From NCBI RefSeq assembly GCF_014201375.1, contig NZ_JACHDZ010000006.1, forward strand, positions 124,001 to 188,000: DNA of 64,000 nt. Reading direction: 5' to 3'. Below, piece by piece: positions 52,785 to 62,070 of this stretch. Made by a program: the position numbers and the translations under genes. The stretch is from Tunturiibacter empetritectus. GTDB taxonomy: Bacteria; Acidobacteriota; Terriglobia; Terriglobales; Acidobacteriaceae. The notes below the pieces were generated by a model. That model did no database searches and had not been told where the DNA came from. It was given only the letters and a program-made list of their open reading frames with translations. How positions within the stretch are numbered: position 1 is the first letter of the stretch; each line of letters begins with the position of its first letter.

Positions 52785-53432
52785 TCAGCCCACCGGAGTA
52801 AACCGCACCTCAAGCCCATTCGCGCCCGCGCCCATAGAAACCCCCTCAAGCGACCGAACCACCCACTGCGCACCCTTCAGGTCCTCCACAGTATGGGTCC
52901 CAGCCACGCCCAACACCTGGCACCCAGCCGCCAGCCCGGCATCAACGCCCGAAGGCGCATCCTCCACCACCAGGCAATCCTCAGGCCGCAGTCCAAGCAG
53001 CTCCGCGCCGCGCTGGTAAGGCTCCGGGTCGGGCTTCCCCCGCTCCACCATGTCCGCACTGATAATCCGCTCCGGAACCGGCAGCCCAGCCGCCTTCAGA
53101 CGCCCCAGCAGCAGCCTGCGCGTCGCCGAGGTCACAATCGCCCACCGCTCCGCCGGCAGACTCTCCAGCAGAGCCTTCACCCCCGGCAGCACCACCAGGT
53201 CCGCCACATCGTTCATCTCCAGATCCTCGATATACCGCAGCCCCTCCTCGGGATCGATCTCCGGAACCAGCGACTTCACAATCTCGATCGCGCGCATTCC
53301 ATGCGGCACCATGAAGATCTCTGCATTGGGAATCCCATAGTGCTCCGCCCACTCCCGCCAGCAGCGCACCACCGACCCAATCGAGCTCACCAGCACCCCA
53401 TCCATATCGAACAGGATGCCCTTCGCCTTCAC
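52785..53432 (-). CDS. HAD family hydrolase (beta-phosphoglucomutase/phosphatase-like)
   Basis: 215 residues from GTG 53432 (AGAGG five bases upstream); TTG codons at 53465 (overlapping the upstream stop as TTGA) and 53450 are alternatives. HAD motif I is ILFDMDGVLVSS, with a helical cap (about 20-85), motif II IVTSATRRL, motif III Lys in ERGKPDPEPYQRG, and motif IV VVEDAPSGVDAGLAAGC. All catalytic residues are present. Family members remove or move phosphate on small sugars. Being next to the phosphohexomutase and the GDP-mannose pyrophosphorylase genes suggests a sugar phosphate, but this is inference. Confidence 0.88.
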   Translation of the reverse strand: MKAKGILFDMDGVLVSSIGSVVRCWREWAEHYGIPNAEIFMVPHGMRAIEIVKSLVPEIDPEEGLRYIEDLEMNDVADLVVLPGVKALLESLPAERWAIVTSATRRLLLGRLKAAGLPVPERIISADMVERGKPDPEPYQRGAELLGLRPEDCLVVEDAPSGVDAGLAAGCQVLGVAGTHTVEDLKGAQWVVRSLEGVSMGAGANGLEVRFTPVG

Positions 53433-53461
53433 GCAGGCCTCTTCGCTCAAGCCTTCTTTGC

Positions 53462-54913
53462 TCAAGCCCCACGTCCCTGCAGTACAAACGCCTTCGCCGC
53501 CGCCAGCACCCGCTCCACCGACTCCACCGAGCAGCTCTCGCAGTACACCCGCAGCAACGGCTCCGTCCCCGAAGCGCGAAGTAGCAGCCACGTCTCCGCC
53601 GCCTTGGGCTTGCCGACGCAGTCAGGATTCTCCAGAAAGAACTTGATCCCATCCAGCGTCTCCACCCGAAGCACCTTCAACCCCGCAAAGTCCGCCGTTC
53701 CCACCGACTCCTGCAGAGCCTTTGCCCGCGCAATCGCAGACTGCTTCAGCTCCTCGTCAATATGCATATCGATGCGTCCATACTGGTGCTCGCCGAACTC
53801 CTCCTGCAGCGCCGCCACCAGCTGGCCGAGCGTCTTCTTCTCATCCGCCATCACATTGGCCAGCAGCAGCGAGTTCAGCAGCCCATCCCGCTCCGGCAGG
53901 TGCCGGCTGATGCCAATACCCCCCGACTCTTCGCCGCCGATCAGAATCTCCTGCTCCAGCATCAGGTCGCAGACATACTTGAACCCGATCCCATGCTCAT
54001 GCAGCCGCCGCCCGTACTTCGCCGAGATCCGGTCCAGCATCTTCGTCGTGTTGAAGGCGCGCGTCACATCCCCCGGCCACTTCTTCCGCTCCAGCAGCCA
54101 CTTGAGCAGCACAGCAAAGATCTTGTGCGCATCCACCACGTTGCCATGCTCATCCACCGCGCCGATCCGGTCCGCATCCCCATCCGTGATCAGCCCCGCA
54201 TCGCACTTCTCCGCAACCATAGCAACCTGCGCAGCCTTGATGTGCGGCAGAATCGGCTCAGGATTAATCCCCGGAAACGCCGGATTGATCTCGTTGCGAA
54301 TCTCGACGAAAGGAACCCCGGCCCTCGTAAAGATCCCAGCAACCACGCCACGGCCCGCCCCATACATGCAATCGATCAAAAACTTATATCCGGAGGCACG
54401 AATCGCATCGAGATCGACAAAGCGCGCGATCGCAGCAACGTAATCGGTATTGAAGTCGACCTCCTCGATCGAAGCAGACTTCGCAGCCTTCGCCAGCGGC
54501 TTGTCGAGATAGCTCTCAATCGCTGCCATGATCGAAGGCTTGCCCGAACCGCCATAACTGGCCTTGTACTTCACCCCGTTCCACTCGGCCGGATTGTGGC
54601 TCGAGGTGATCATCACGCCACCCGCAGCCTTGCGCTCGCGAACCGCATACGACAGCGCAGGCGTAGGCGTAATCTCCGCAGCCATGGCCACCGGAATACC
54701 CGCCCCGGCGAGCACCTCGGCAACAACCTTCGCGAAAGAGTGCGAGCCGAACCGCGTGTCGTAAGCGATACACACCCCAGCCGCCGCATTCTCGTGCGCT
54801 AAAACGTAGTTCGCAATCGCAGACGCCGCCACCCGAACGTTCGCATAGGTAAAGTCATCCGCAATGATGCCCCGCCAGCCGTCCGTGCCAAACTTTACCA
54901 CTGTCTCTGCCAT
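53462..54913 (-). CDS. Phosphoglucomutase/phosphomannomutase family protein
   Basis: 483 residues from the ATG at 54913; the frame opens earlier but the family begins at VVKFGTDGWRGIIADDF. It moves phosphate between C1 and C6 of glucose or mannose. The catalytic phosphoserine loop is ITSSHNPAEWNG (about residue 110), the Mg loop ITDGDADRIGAVD, the sugar loop GGEESGGIG, and the C-terminal phosphate-binding loop LRASGTEPLLRVY. Mannose specificity is inferred from the upstream mannose-1-phosphate guanylyltransferase gene, the next step to GDP-mannose. A 106-base gap separates the two. Confidence 0.92.
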   Translation of the reverse strand: MAETVVKFGTDGWRGIIADDFTYANVRVAASAIANYVLAHENAAAGVCIAYDTRFGSHSFAKVVAEVLAGAGIPVAMAAEITPTPALSYAVRERKAAGGVMITSSHNPAEWNGVKYKASYGGSGKPSIMAAIESYLDKPLAKAAKSASIEEVDFNTDYVAAIARFVDLDAIRASGYKFLIDCMYGAGRGVVAGIFTRAGVPFVEIRNEINPAFPGINPEPILPHIKAAQVAMVAEKCDAGLITDGDADRIGAVDEHGNVVDAHKIFAVLLKWLLERKKWPGDVTRAFNTTKMLDRISAKYGRRLHEHGIGFKYVCDLMLEQEILIGGEESGGIGISRHLPERDGLLNSLLLANVMADEKKTLGQLVAALQEEFGEHQYGRIDMHIDEELKQSAIARAKALQESVGTADFAGLKVLRVETLDGIKFFLENPDCVGKPKAAETWLLLRASGTEPLLRVYCESCSVESVERVLAAAKAFVLQGRGA

Positions 54914-55019
54914 AGTTTCTTCGATTTTTCCTGAATGAATTGATGCAGCAACCCGCAACAGCGAAAAGAAAGGAAGACAAGAAAAAAATAAAGACGAAAG
55001 GTGAACGAAGAAACAAGCT

Positions 55020-56186
55020 TCAGATCAGGTCTTCTCGACCAGCACTCTTCAGTTGAGCGACCACCTTGCCTACATCCTGCGATCGCTCCCGAGTCGTAAT
55101 CAGCAAAGCGTCCTTCGTCTGAACCACAACCAGATTCGTCACACCAACCAGCGCAATCACCTTCCCTGGCGCATGAATGTAGTTCCCGCTCGAGTCGATC
55201 GAGATGCAAAGCGGATCTTCGCCCTCAAACACATTCGTCAGCGAGACGCTCTCCGGAGGACAACCAGCCGCATGCTCATGCAACGCAGACCAACAGCCCA
55301 GATCGTTCCACTCGAAGTCGCCTGGAAGACTGTAGATCTCAGCGCTTGCTTCGCCCTTGGACGAGCGCGGCTCAAGCACCGCATAGTCGATGCTGACGTT
55401 CTCGCACTGCGGATAAACCTCCGCGAACACGCGCTCGAACTCCGCCTTCGAGACGCGATGAGCAGCAGCTATCTTCTCCAGCAGCGGAGCCATCGCAGGA
55501 CAATGCTCACGAATCGCATTGGCCAGAGTCCGCGCGCTCCAGAGGAAGATCCCTCCGTTCCAGGCGTAGTTCCCCGATGCAACGAACTGCTCCGCAACCT
55601 CAGTGTTTGGCTTCTCCGTAAACCGCTTGACGCGCCGAACCGCAACTCCGGAATGAGGAACCTGCGCAGGATCTACAGTCTCCCCCAACTCGATGTAGCC
55701 ATAACCGGTCTCAGCCCGCGTAGGAGGAACTCCCAGAACGACAATCTTCTCCCCACTCGCAGCAAGCGTAACGCCAGCGCGAATCACCTCCGCGAACCGC
55801 GCCCCATTCTTCACCACATGATCCGACGGAAAGATGCCAATCACTGTCTCTGGAGAACTCGATTCCAGCAGAAACGCAGCAAGAGCACACGCAGGCGCGG
55901 TATTTCTGGCCGCCGGTTCGCTCAGGATATGTTCGCGAGGTACTTCAGGAAGCTGCTCGGCGATCAGGTCATCAAGAAGGCTGTTCGTGATCACCCAGAC
56001 TTCGCCCGGGTCGACCAGCGGAGTCAACCTCTCCACCGTCTGCTGAATCATGGTCCGCTCGCCATCCAGAGCCAGCACTTGCTTCGCCCGAGCCTTTCGG
56101 CTTCGAGGCCAGAACCGTGTTCCGCTCCCGCCTGCAAGAATCACCGGAGCGAACTTCTGCTCCGTCTTACCGCCTTCAATGGACAT
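55020..56186 (-). CDS. manC: Mannose-1-phosphate guanylyltransferase
   Basis: 388 residues. Makes GDP-mannose from GTP and mannose-1-phosphate. The nucleotide-binding N-terminus is VILAGGSGTRFWPRSRKARA with KQVLALDGERTMIQQTV; PAARNTAPACALAAFLL, GIFPSDHVV, GYIELGE, RFTEKPNTEVAEQF and YAWNGGIFLWSA are all expected. The isomerase domain of bifunctional ManC/AlgA enzymes is absent; the protein ends about 40 residues after the KLIALVGVTNLVVV-like segment. It is the first gene of the leftward GDP-mannose group; a terminator stands just upstream. Confidence 0.92.
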   Translation of the reverse strand: MSIEGGKTEQKFAPVILAGGSGTRFWPRSRKARAKQVLALDGERTMIQQTVERLTPLVDPGEVWVITNSLLDDLIAEQLPEVPREHILSEPAARNTAPACALAAFLLESSSPETVIGIFPSDHVVKNGARFAEVIRAGVTLAASGEKIVVLGVPPTRAETGYGYIELGETVDPAQVPHSGVAVRRVKRFTEKPNTEVAEQFVASGNYAWNGGIFLWSARTLANAIREHCPAMAPLLEKIAAAHRVSKAEFERVFAEVYPQCENVSIDYAVLEPRSSKGEASAEIYSLPGDFEWNDLGCWSALHEHAAGCPPESVSLTNVFEGEDPLCISIDSSGNYIHAPGKVIALVGVTNLVVVQTKDALLITTRERSQDVGKVVAQLKSAGREDLI

Positions 56187-56207
56187 AAGCCTCCGTCTTA
56201 GTGAAAA

Positions 56208-56236
56208 GACCGCACTGTAAAAGCAGCAGTGCGGTC
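56208..56236 (-). terminator. Intrinsic terminator after the aminotransferase gene
   Basis: Perfect 10-bp stem GACCGCACTG (56208-56217) / CAGTGCGGTC (56227-56236) with a 9-base loop. Read leftward it is followed by TTTTCAC. It begins 18 bases after the aminotransferase stop and lies 21 bases before the mannose-1-phosphate guanylyltransferase ATG, separating the two transcripts. Confidence 0.82.
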
Positions 56237-56254
56237 CAGACGCAAGATCAACAG

Positions 56255-57451
56255 CTAACTCAGTGTTGCAAAGTAGTCCCGCATTCGCTTCACGCCTTCA
56301 TCCACGACGTCGTGCGAGACGGCGTAAGACAGCCGAATATGTTCCGAGGTCCCGAAGGCCTCCCCGGGAACGACCACAACATGCGCCTCACTCAGGAGCT
56401 TCGCTGCCAAATCCGATGCGGACTCGATACCGCCCTTGCCGATGAACCGGCTGATATTCGGATACACATAGAAGGCTCCCTGCGGCACAGTGCACGTCAG
56501 ACCCGGAATGGTCTTGAACCCCGCCAGAATCTGATCGCGCAGCTTGATGTAGTCAGCGCGCATCTCCGTGACACACTCCTGCGAACCGGTCAATGCCGCA
56601 ATCGAGGCTCGCTGCACCATGCTGGCCGTGTTCGAGGTGCTCTGCGACTGAAGCTTGCTCATCGCTGCAATGATCGGCTTTGGCCCCAGCGCAAAGCCGG
56701 CTCGCCAGCCAGTCATCGCATACGTCTTCGAGAGTGAGCCCAGTACTACGATATGTTCCTTGCAATCGGTGAAGGAGCCACCGCTGACGACTTCTCCGGT
56801 GAAGGTCAGGTAGACGTAGCACTCGTCGAGCAGCACGTAAATGCCATGCTTGTGAGCGAGGCGAACGATCGCTTCGAGATCCTCCGGAGCGACCACAGCA
56901 CCAGAAGGATTCGACGGAGTGTTGAGGATGATCGCCTTGGTCTTCGGGGTGATCGCCGCTTCAATCATCTTCGCGGTGATGCGGAAGTTCTCTTCCTCTT
57001 TGCTCTCGACCAGAACGACTTTTCCGCCTGCGTACTGGATGATGTCCTTGAAGGAGACCCAGTAGGGAACGGGGAGGATCACCTCATCCCCGTGGTCAAC
57101 CAGCACCTGAATCGCATTGAAAAGCGCCAGCTTGCCGCCGGTAGTAAAGACGCACTCTTCGGGTGTGTAGTTCGAGCCGAAGTCGCAGGCGTGCCGATCG
57201 ACGATGGCCTTGCGCACCTCCGGAATACCAGCCACGTTTGTATAGCGGGTGAAGTTCTTCTCGATTGCTTCTATGGCCGCGTCCTTGATGTGGCGCGGCG
57301 TAGAAAAGTGAGGTTCGCCGGCGCCGAAGTCCGCAAGATTCACGCCTTCAGACTTGAGCTTCAGCGCTGCGGCTGTGATCGCCATGGTTGCGGAAACTTC
57401 GATGCGGCCGATACGGTCCGCGAATATCTTCGTCGCTGTCGCTGTGGTCAT
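56255..57451 (-). CDS. Pyridoxal phosphate-dependent aminotransferase, class I (aspartate aminotransferase-like)
   Basis: 398 residues, the length of the bacterial subgroup Igamma/1b aspartate aminotransferases. The PLP lysine is in VVLGSLSKTYAMTGWRAGFA (about residue 240); DFGAGEPHFSTPRHI near the start, AIILNTPSNPSGAV with the cofactor-binding Asn, LLDECYVYL with Asp/Tyr, and the C-terminal VVPGEAFGTSEHIRLSYA with the substrate-binding Arg complete the site. Likely reaction: aspartate plus 2-oxoglutarate to oxaloacetate and glutamate; related enzymes take aromatic amino acids or prephenate. Single gene ending in a strong terminator. Confidence 0.92.
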   Translation of the reverse strand: MTTATATKIFADRIGRIEVSATMAITAAALKLKSEGVNLADFGAGEPHFSTPRHIKDAAIEAIEKNFTRYTNVAGIPEVRKAIVDRHACDFGSNYTPEECVFTTGGKLALFNAIQVLVDHGDEVILPVPYWVSFKDIIQYAGGKVVLVESKEEENFRITAKMIEAAITPKTKAIILNTPSNPSGAVVAPEDLEAIVRLAHKHGIYVLLDECYVYLTFTGEVVSGGSFTDCKEHIVVLGSLSKTYAMTGWRAGFALGPKPIIAAMSKLQSQSTSNTASMVQRASIAALTGSQECVTEMRADYIKLRDQILAGFKTIPGLTCTVPQGAFYVYPNISRFIGKGGIESASDLAAKLLSEAHVVVVPGEAFGTSEHIRLSYAVSHDVVDEGVKRMRDYFATLS

Positions 57452-57507
57452 ATCTCTAGTTTGGCAGATTTAGCCAGCGAGATAAAGGAGCAAGTCTTCT
57501 CAGGCCC

Positions 57508-58002
57508 TCAGAGCCGGTTCGGAACCTTCGCCTTGAGGCGCTCAACAACCAGCGGAGGCACCAGAGCCGTAACGTCGCCGCCGAGCTGGAAGACGCCTTT
57601 TATCAGTCTTGAACTGACGTAAGTGTACTTTTCTGCCGGCATCATGAAGAGGGTTTCAAGCTCAGGATCGAGCTTCCGGTTCATCATCGCCATCTGGAAT
57701 TCATACTCATAGTCGCTGATCGCACGGATGCCCCGAAGAACAGCCTTAGCACCCTGCTGCCGGGCAAAGTCGACCAGGAGACCATTGAAGGTGGTTACCG
57801 AGACATTCCCAAAGCTGCGGGTCGCTTCGGTGATCATCTCTTCACGCTCCGGAACGGTGAACAGAGGCGTACCCTTTTCCGAGTTGCGCAGGATCGCTAC
57901 GACCAACTCATCCACGATCTTCGACCCGCGGGCTATCAGATCGAGGTGTCCGTTCGTCAGTGGATCGAAGGTTCCAGGATAAATTGCTTTTACCGTATGC
58001 AT
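57508..58002 (-). CDS. coaD: Phosphopantetheine adenylyltransferase
   Basis: 164 residues. Transfers AMP from ATP to 4'-phosphopantetheine, the penultimate step of coenzyme A synthesis. The nucleotidyltransferase motif AIYPGTFDPLTNGHLDLIAR is at the N-terminus, with VTTFNGLLVDFARQQGAKAV, LRGIRAISDYEYEFQMA, and the family-typical LDPELETLFMMPAEKYTYVS plus SSRLIKGVFQLGGDV. Full length with all binding residues. It lies upstream of the aminotransferase gene on the same strand (56-base gap) and back to back with the ECF sigma gene. Confidence 0.95.
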   Translation of the reverse strand: MHTVKAIYPGTFDPLTNGHLDLIARGSKIVDELVVAILRNSEKGTPLFTVPEREEMITEATRSFGNVSVTTFNGLLVDFARQQGAKAVLRGIRAISDYEYEFQMAMMNRKLDPELETLFMMPAEKYTYVSSRLIKGVFQLGGDVTALVPPLVVERLKAKVPNRL

Positions 58003-58099
58003 GCATGAGCAGCATACCTTGCTTTACCGGTAAAAAATAAATCTCCACGATTCTGTAGTCTTGCGGGGCCGCTCGGGCGTCTCTTTCAACAGCAAAACA

Positions 58100-58738
58100 A
58101 TGCCGCAGCAGCCTGAATACGGTTCCCAAATGCCATCACAAGCTCTCAGCTCCGATAGTCTCTCCATCACGCGGCAGACGGTCATCGCGCAAGCGCAGGC
58201 CACTGCTCTCGACGATATGGACTCGATTGTGGCCACCTATGAGCAGCGGATCTTCCGCTTCCATCTGGTCTCGATCCGCGACCGCGATGTGGCGCAGACG
58301 TTGACCCAGGACACCTTCGTTCGAGCCTGGTCGGCGCGCAGCAGCTTCCGCGGCGACTGCTCGATCCTGACCTGGCTGATGCGGATTGCGCTGAACCTGG
58401 TTCGCGATCACACCCGCACCGACCGTTTCCGCTTCTGGAAGCGGGTCTCGGACACCGCCGTCGATGTATCCGACATCTCGTCCTACGTTCCGCATCGCGA
58501 CAGCTCCCTCGAGTCACGCCTGATCGCGAGCGAGCAGATGACGCTGGTGTGGCAGAGCGTTGCAGAACTCTCGGAGCGCCAGCGAAGCGTCTTCCTGCTG
58601 CGGTTCCTCGAGGAGCTTGAACTCTCCGAGATCGCCAGCATCACAGGTCTACCGATCAGCACCGTCAAGACACATCTTTACCGAGCCCTCGCGACCATTC
58701 GGGCTCGCCACACCGCCTCTCTCAAGGACTCCTTATGA
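58100..58738 (+). CDS. ECF-type RNA polymerase sigma factor
   Basis: 212 residues from the ATG at 58100; later in-frame ATGs (58130, 58217) are possible, the last being just before the conserved region. Region 2 is YEQRIFRFHLVSIRDRDVAQ with TLTQDTFVRAWSARSSF and CSILTWLMRIALNLVRDH; region 4 is LSERQRSVFLLRFLEELELS, then IASITGLPISTVKTHLYRAL. No region 3, as in ECF factors. The next gene, coupled by ATGA overlap, encodes a zinc-type anti-sigma factor, so this sigma is probably held inactive until an envelope signal arrives. The third gene is a Spy-like periplasmic protein. Confidence 0.9.
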   Translation: MPQQPEYGSQMPSQALSSDSLSITRQTVIAQAQATALDDMDSIVATYEQRIFRFHLVSIRDRDVAQTLTQDTFVRAWSARSSFRGDCSILTWLMRIALNLVRDHTRTDRFRFWKRVSDTAVDVSDISSYVPHRDSSLESRLIASEQMTLVWQSVAELSERQRSVFLLRFLEELELSEIASITGLPISTVKTHLYRALATIRARHTASLKDSL

Positions 58739-59253
58739 ACCTCCACCTCACTCACGAGCAACTCTGCGACGTTCTCCTCGCTGACTCGTCCCTTCCGTCT
58801 GCTGGCGCCGATCATGAGACCGATGTTGTCGATCAGCACCTTCAGGCCTGCCTGATCTGCGCCGCGGAGCTGAAGAGCCTGCGCGATTCGCTCTCTCACT
58901 TCCGCGATGCCTCGGTCGCCTACTCGCGGCAGGAGTTCGCGCACAGCTACGCGCGGCGCTCGTCCATTGCGCCTCCGCACAGCGTGCTCTCGCAGCCACT
59001 TTATTGGGCAGCAGCGGCGGTAGTCTTCGTCGCAGCCCTTTTCCCGATCAGCTTGCACCAGCAATCTGCCGCTCGTTCCGCAGCGAAGACCGCTGCTGCG
59101 GTGTCTTCGCAGACGGCGGAGTCGGATGAGGCTTTGCTCTCGGATATCGACCGGAAGGTCTCGGCTGATGTGCCTTCTCCAATGGAGCCGCTGGCCGATC
59201 CGACCGACAGCACAACATCACTCACTTCTACTTCAGATCAAAGGACGAACTAA
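58735..59253 (+). CDS. Anti-sigma factor-like membrane protein with HXXXCXXC motif
   Basis: 172 residues starting at the ATG overlapping the sigma stop. The N-terminal cytoplasmic part carries DQHLQACLICAAEL (about residues 34-47), the His-x3-Cys-x2-Cys motif of zinc-binding anti-sigma domains. One membrane helix follows (about 89-104, YWAAAAVVFVAALFPI), then a Ser/Thr/Ala-rich periplasmic tail. Inferred role: binds and silences the ECF factor, releasing it on an envelope or metal signal. The downstream CpxP/Spy-like gene supports an envelope-stress circuit like CnrYXH. Confidence 0.82.
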   Translation: MNLHLTHEQLCDVLLADSSLPSAGADHETDVVDQHLQACLICAAELKSLRDSLSHFRDASVAYSRQEFAHSYARRSSIAPPHSVLSQPLYWAAAAVVFVAALFPISLHQQSAARSAAKTAAAVSSQTAESDEALLSDIDRKVSADVPSPMEPLADPTDSTTSLTSTSDQRTN

Positions 59254-59254
59254 C

Positions 59255-59854
59255 ATGCGTTTGAAACCTGTATTTTCGATTGTTCTATTCGCGACTCTCT
59301 CTGGAAGTTTTTTGACGGCGCAGCCACCCGCGGGTTCGCCACCTCAGGCCGGTGGGGGGATGGATCGGGACCGCGGCGGATGGGGTGAAGGAGTGGGGAT
59401 TCGCGGGGCCTTTCGCATCGGGCCCCCAGGAATCTGGTGGCATAATCCCGACCTGATCCAGAAGCTGACCCTGACGCCGGACCAGCAGAAGAGGATGGAT
59501 GACATCCTGCAGCAGAGCAAGCTGCAACTGATCGACCTGCGAGCCAACGTGGAGAAGCAGGAGGTTCTGATGGAGCCGATGCTCGCGGCGAATCCTCCGG
59601 ACACGAACAAGATCCTGGCACAGATCGACCACACGGCGCAGGCGCGCGCAGAGCTTGAAAAGGCGAACGCCAAGATGCTGTTGGGAATTCGCAATGTGCT
59701 GACACCGGACCAGTGGACCAAACTGCAGGCCGAGGGGCGTGAGCGTCGCCGCATGCGGATGCTGGATGGCCCGGGGGGACGTGGAGGACCGGGTTCAGAT
59801 GGCCAGACACCACCTCCTCCAGGCGCCCCGGGCGGCGGCGAGGGAATGCTCTAG
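59255..59854 (+). CDS. Spy/CpxP-like periplasmic protein (heavy-metal sensor/resistance type)
   Basis: 199 residues from the ATG at 59255 (AAAGGA upstream). A signal peptide (VFSIVLFATLSGSFLTAQ) is followed by a Gly/Pro-rich segment. The helical core (about 63-160) has NPDLIQKLTLTPDQQKRMDD, the LTxxQ repeat of Spy/CpxP proteins, and a second NVLTPDQWTKLQAEGRERR. A Gly/Pro/Asp-rich tail ends it. Family members are periplasmic chaperones or metal-stress sensors. It starts one base after the anti-sigma stop and is probably a target or signal input of the same circuit. Confidence 0.85.
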   Translation: MRLKPVFSIVLFATLSGSFLTAQPPAGSPPQAGGGMDRDRGGWGEGVGIRGAFRIGPPGIWWHNPDLIQKLTLTPDQQKRMDDILQQSKLQLIDLRANVEKQEVLMEPMLAANPPDTNKILAQIDHTAQARAELEKANAKMLLGIRNVLTPDQWTKLQAEGRERRRMRMLDGPGGRGGPGSDGQTPPPPGAPGGGEGML

Positions 59855-59984
59855 CCTACCGACACGCATCTTCCCGGTTTGCTTTCCCGCAAACGGTCAG
59901 TAAGATGGGGGCGCATCCAAAGGCAGCTTAAGCTGTTCGCTTCCGGGAACGGGAGCTGCGCAAAATGAGGAGACCTCCAGCACG

Positions 59985-60593
59985 ATGGGACAAGAGACCG
60001 TTCTTACTGCGTCTAAAATCGCAAACCCCGGCCCTCTCGGTCTGGCCGGTTTTGGCCTAACCACTGTAGTTCTCAGCTGCGTCAATGCGGGCCTTCTTCC
60101 ACCGGAGGCCGTCGCTGCCGTCGTTCCCCTCGCCTTCGCCTATGGTGGAATCGCGCAGCTGATCGCCGGAGTGCTGGAGTTCAAGGCCGGCAACACATTT
60201 GGCATGGTCGCCTTTACCTCCTACGGCCTCTTCTGGTGGTGGTTTGCCCTGATGAAGTGGACCGTCGGAGCAGGTTGGTTGAAGGCCCCTCCCGCCATTG
60301 GCGTAGCGGTTGTTTTGCTGATGTGGGGAGCTCTGACCTTCCTGCTCTGGATCGTCACCTTTCGCCTCAGCAAAGCTGTCTGGAGTATCTTCCTCCTGCT
60401 CTGGATCACATTCTTCTTCCTGGCCTGTGGCGACTTCGGCTACCTCATCGGCAGCCTGAGCTGCACCAGAATCGGAGGATATCTCGGCCTGATCACCGGA
60501 ATCGACGCTATCCTTGTCGCCTTCATCGAAGTTCTCAACGCAACCGCTGGCCGCATCGTCCTCTCACCTGGTAAACCCTTCCTGCGCAACTAA
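59985..60593 (+). CDS. Acetate uptake transporter family protein (GPR1/FUN34/YaaH, SatP-like)
   Basis: 202 residues. The family signature near the N-terminus is ANPGPLGLAGFGLTTVVLS (the NPAPLGL motif, here NPGPLGL). Six membrane helices are visible, including AVVPLAFAYGGIAQLIAGVL and GNTFGMVAFTSYGLFWWWFAL, the latter with the conserved aromatic cluster, and a last helix ending LSPGKPFL. Members exchange acetate or succinate with protons at the inner membrane. GAGG lies well upstream and a strong hairpin follows the stop. Single gene, convergent with recA. Confidence 0.9.
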   Translation: MGQETVLTASKIANPGPLGLAGFGLTTVVLSCVNAGLLPPEAVAAVVPLAFAYGGIAQLIAGVLEFKAGNTFGMVAFTSYGLFWWWFALMKWTVGAGWLKAPPAIGVAVVLLMWGALTFLLWIVTFRLSKAVWSIFLLLWITFFFLACGDFGYLIGSLSCTRIGGYLGLITGIDAILVAFIEVLNATAGRIVLSPGKPFLRN

Positions 60594-60632
60594 AAAGGAA
60601 GCGCCGGAATCAAGGCACCCAGCGCTTCCTTT
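60594..60632. terminator. Bidirectional terminator between acetate transporter and recA
   Basis: Perfect 11-bp stem AAAGGAAGCGC (60594-60604) / GCGCTTCCTTT (60622-60632), 17-base loop, starting right after the transporter TAA. The genes converge here (recA stop at 60654), and the A/T ends of the stem allow use on both strands. Confidence 0.8.
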
Positions 60633-60653
60633 GAACCATCGCTTTGCTTGAAG

Positions 60654-61721
<1,068 letters not shown>

Positions 61722-61774
61722 GTGATTTCTCTCCTAAAGAGTGGGTGAAAGGGAGGTTGATGTTTCAATTTGGG

Positions 61775-61802
61775 ATTCTAGCATTCAAAACGGGAAAGGC
61801 AA
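61775..61802 (-). promoter_or_regulatory. Predicted recA promoter
   Basis: Read leftward: -35 TTGCCT (61802 to 61797), 16-base spacer, -10 TAGAAT (61780 to 61775), 54 bases before the recA GTG. The -10 and spacing match the predicted promoter at 17029. No SOS operator could be assigned by eye. Confidence 0.5.
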
Positions 61803-61842
61803 ATAAAAAGCGAACATAACTAAGAGGTGATTTGAGTGATAA

Positions 61843-61940
61843 TGTCCTGCCGGACGGGCCCACTACGCGTGGGGCGGTCACTTCGTGACTCGTATACCTT
61901 TTTGCTGTGAGTGAAAGGCACTGGGCCTCCCGTTGGTCGG
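61843..61940 (-). repeat. Three-hairpin intergenic repeat, copy 3 (inverted)
   Basis: Reverse-strand copy: head CCGACCAACGGGAG (61940 to 61927), 28 unconserved bases, GGTATAC, hairpins GTCAC-GAA-GTGAC, CCCAC-GCGTA-GTGGG, and GTCC-GGCA-GGAC. It differs from copy 4 in the unconserved stretch and next to GGTATAC, so it is not a recent exact duplication of the whole unit. Confidence 0.85.
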
Positions 61941-61951
61941 CGATGATGGTT

Positions 61952-62049
61952 CCGACCAACGGGAGGAGCTATGCCGCTCATCTTGCCTAGACCGGTATAC
62001 CCGTCACGAAGTGACCGCCCCACGCGTAGTGGGCCCGTCCGGCAGGACA
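61952..62049 (+). repeat. Three-hairpin intergenic repeat, copy 4
   Basis: Head CCGACCAACGGGAG (61952-61965), 28 unconserved bases, GGTATAC (61994-62000), hairpins GTCAC-GAA-GTGAC (62003-62015), CCCAC-GCGTA-GTGGG (62019-62033), and GTCC-GGCA-GGAC (62037-62048). It ends 21 bases from the stop of the leftward His/Asp-rich protein gene. Confidence 0.85.
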
Positions 62050-62070
62050 TCTCTTCAGCTTTCGTCAGGT

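Larger units (their letters stand above)
61722..62070. other. Intergenic region upstream of recA with an inverted pair of repeats
   Basis: The recA leader and promoter occupy 61722-61802. 61803-61842 is AT-rich without clear motifs. From 61843 to 62049 two copies of the three-hairpin repeat face each other around an 11-base centre (61941-61951), making a palindrome of about 207 bases. Confidence 0.8.

Noticed and set aside
61803-61842. LexA/SOS box upstream of recA
   Set aside because: No palindrome matching known LexA operators could be recognised by eye.
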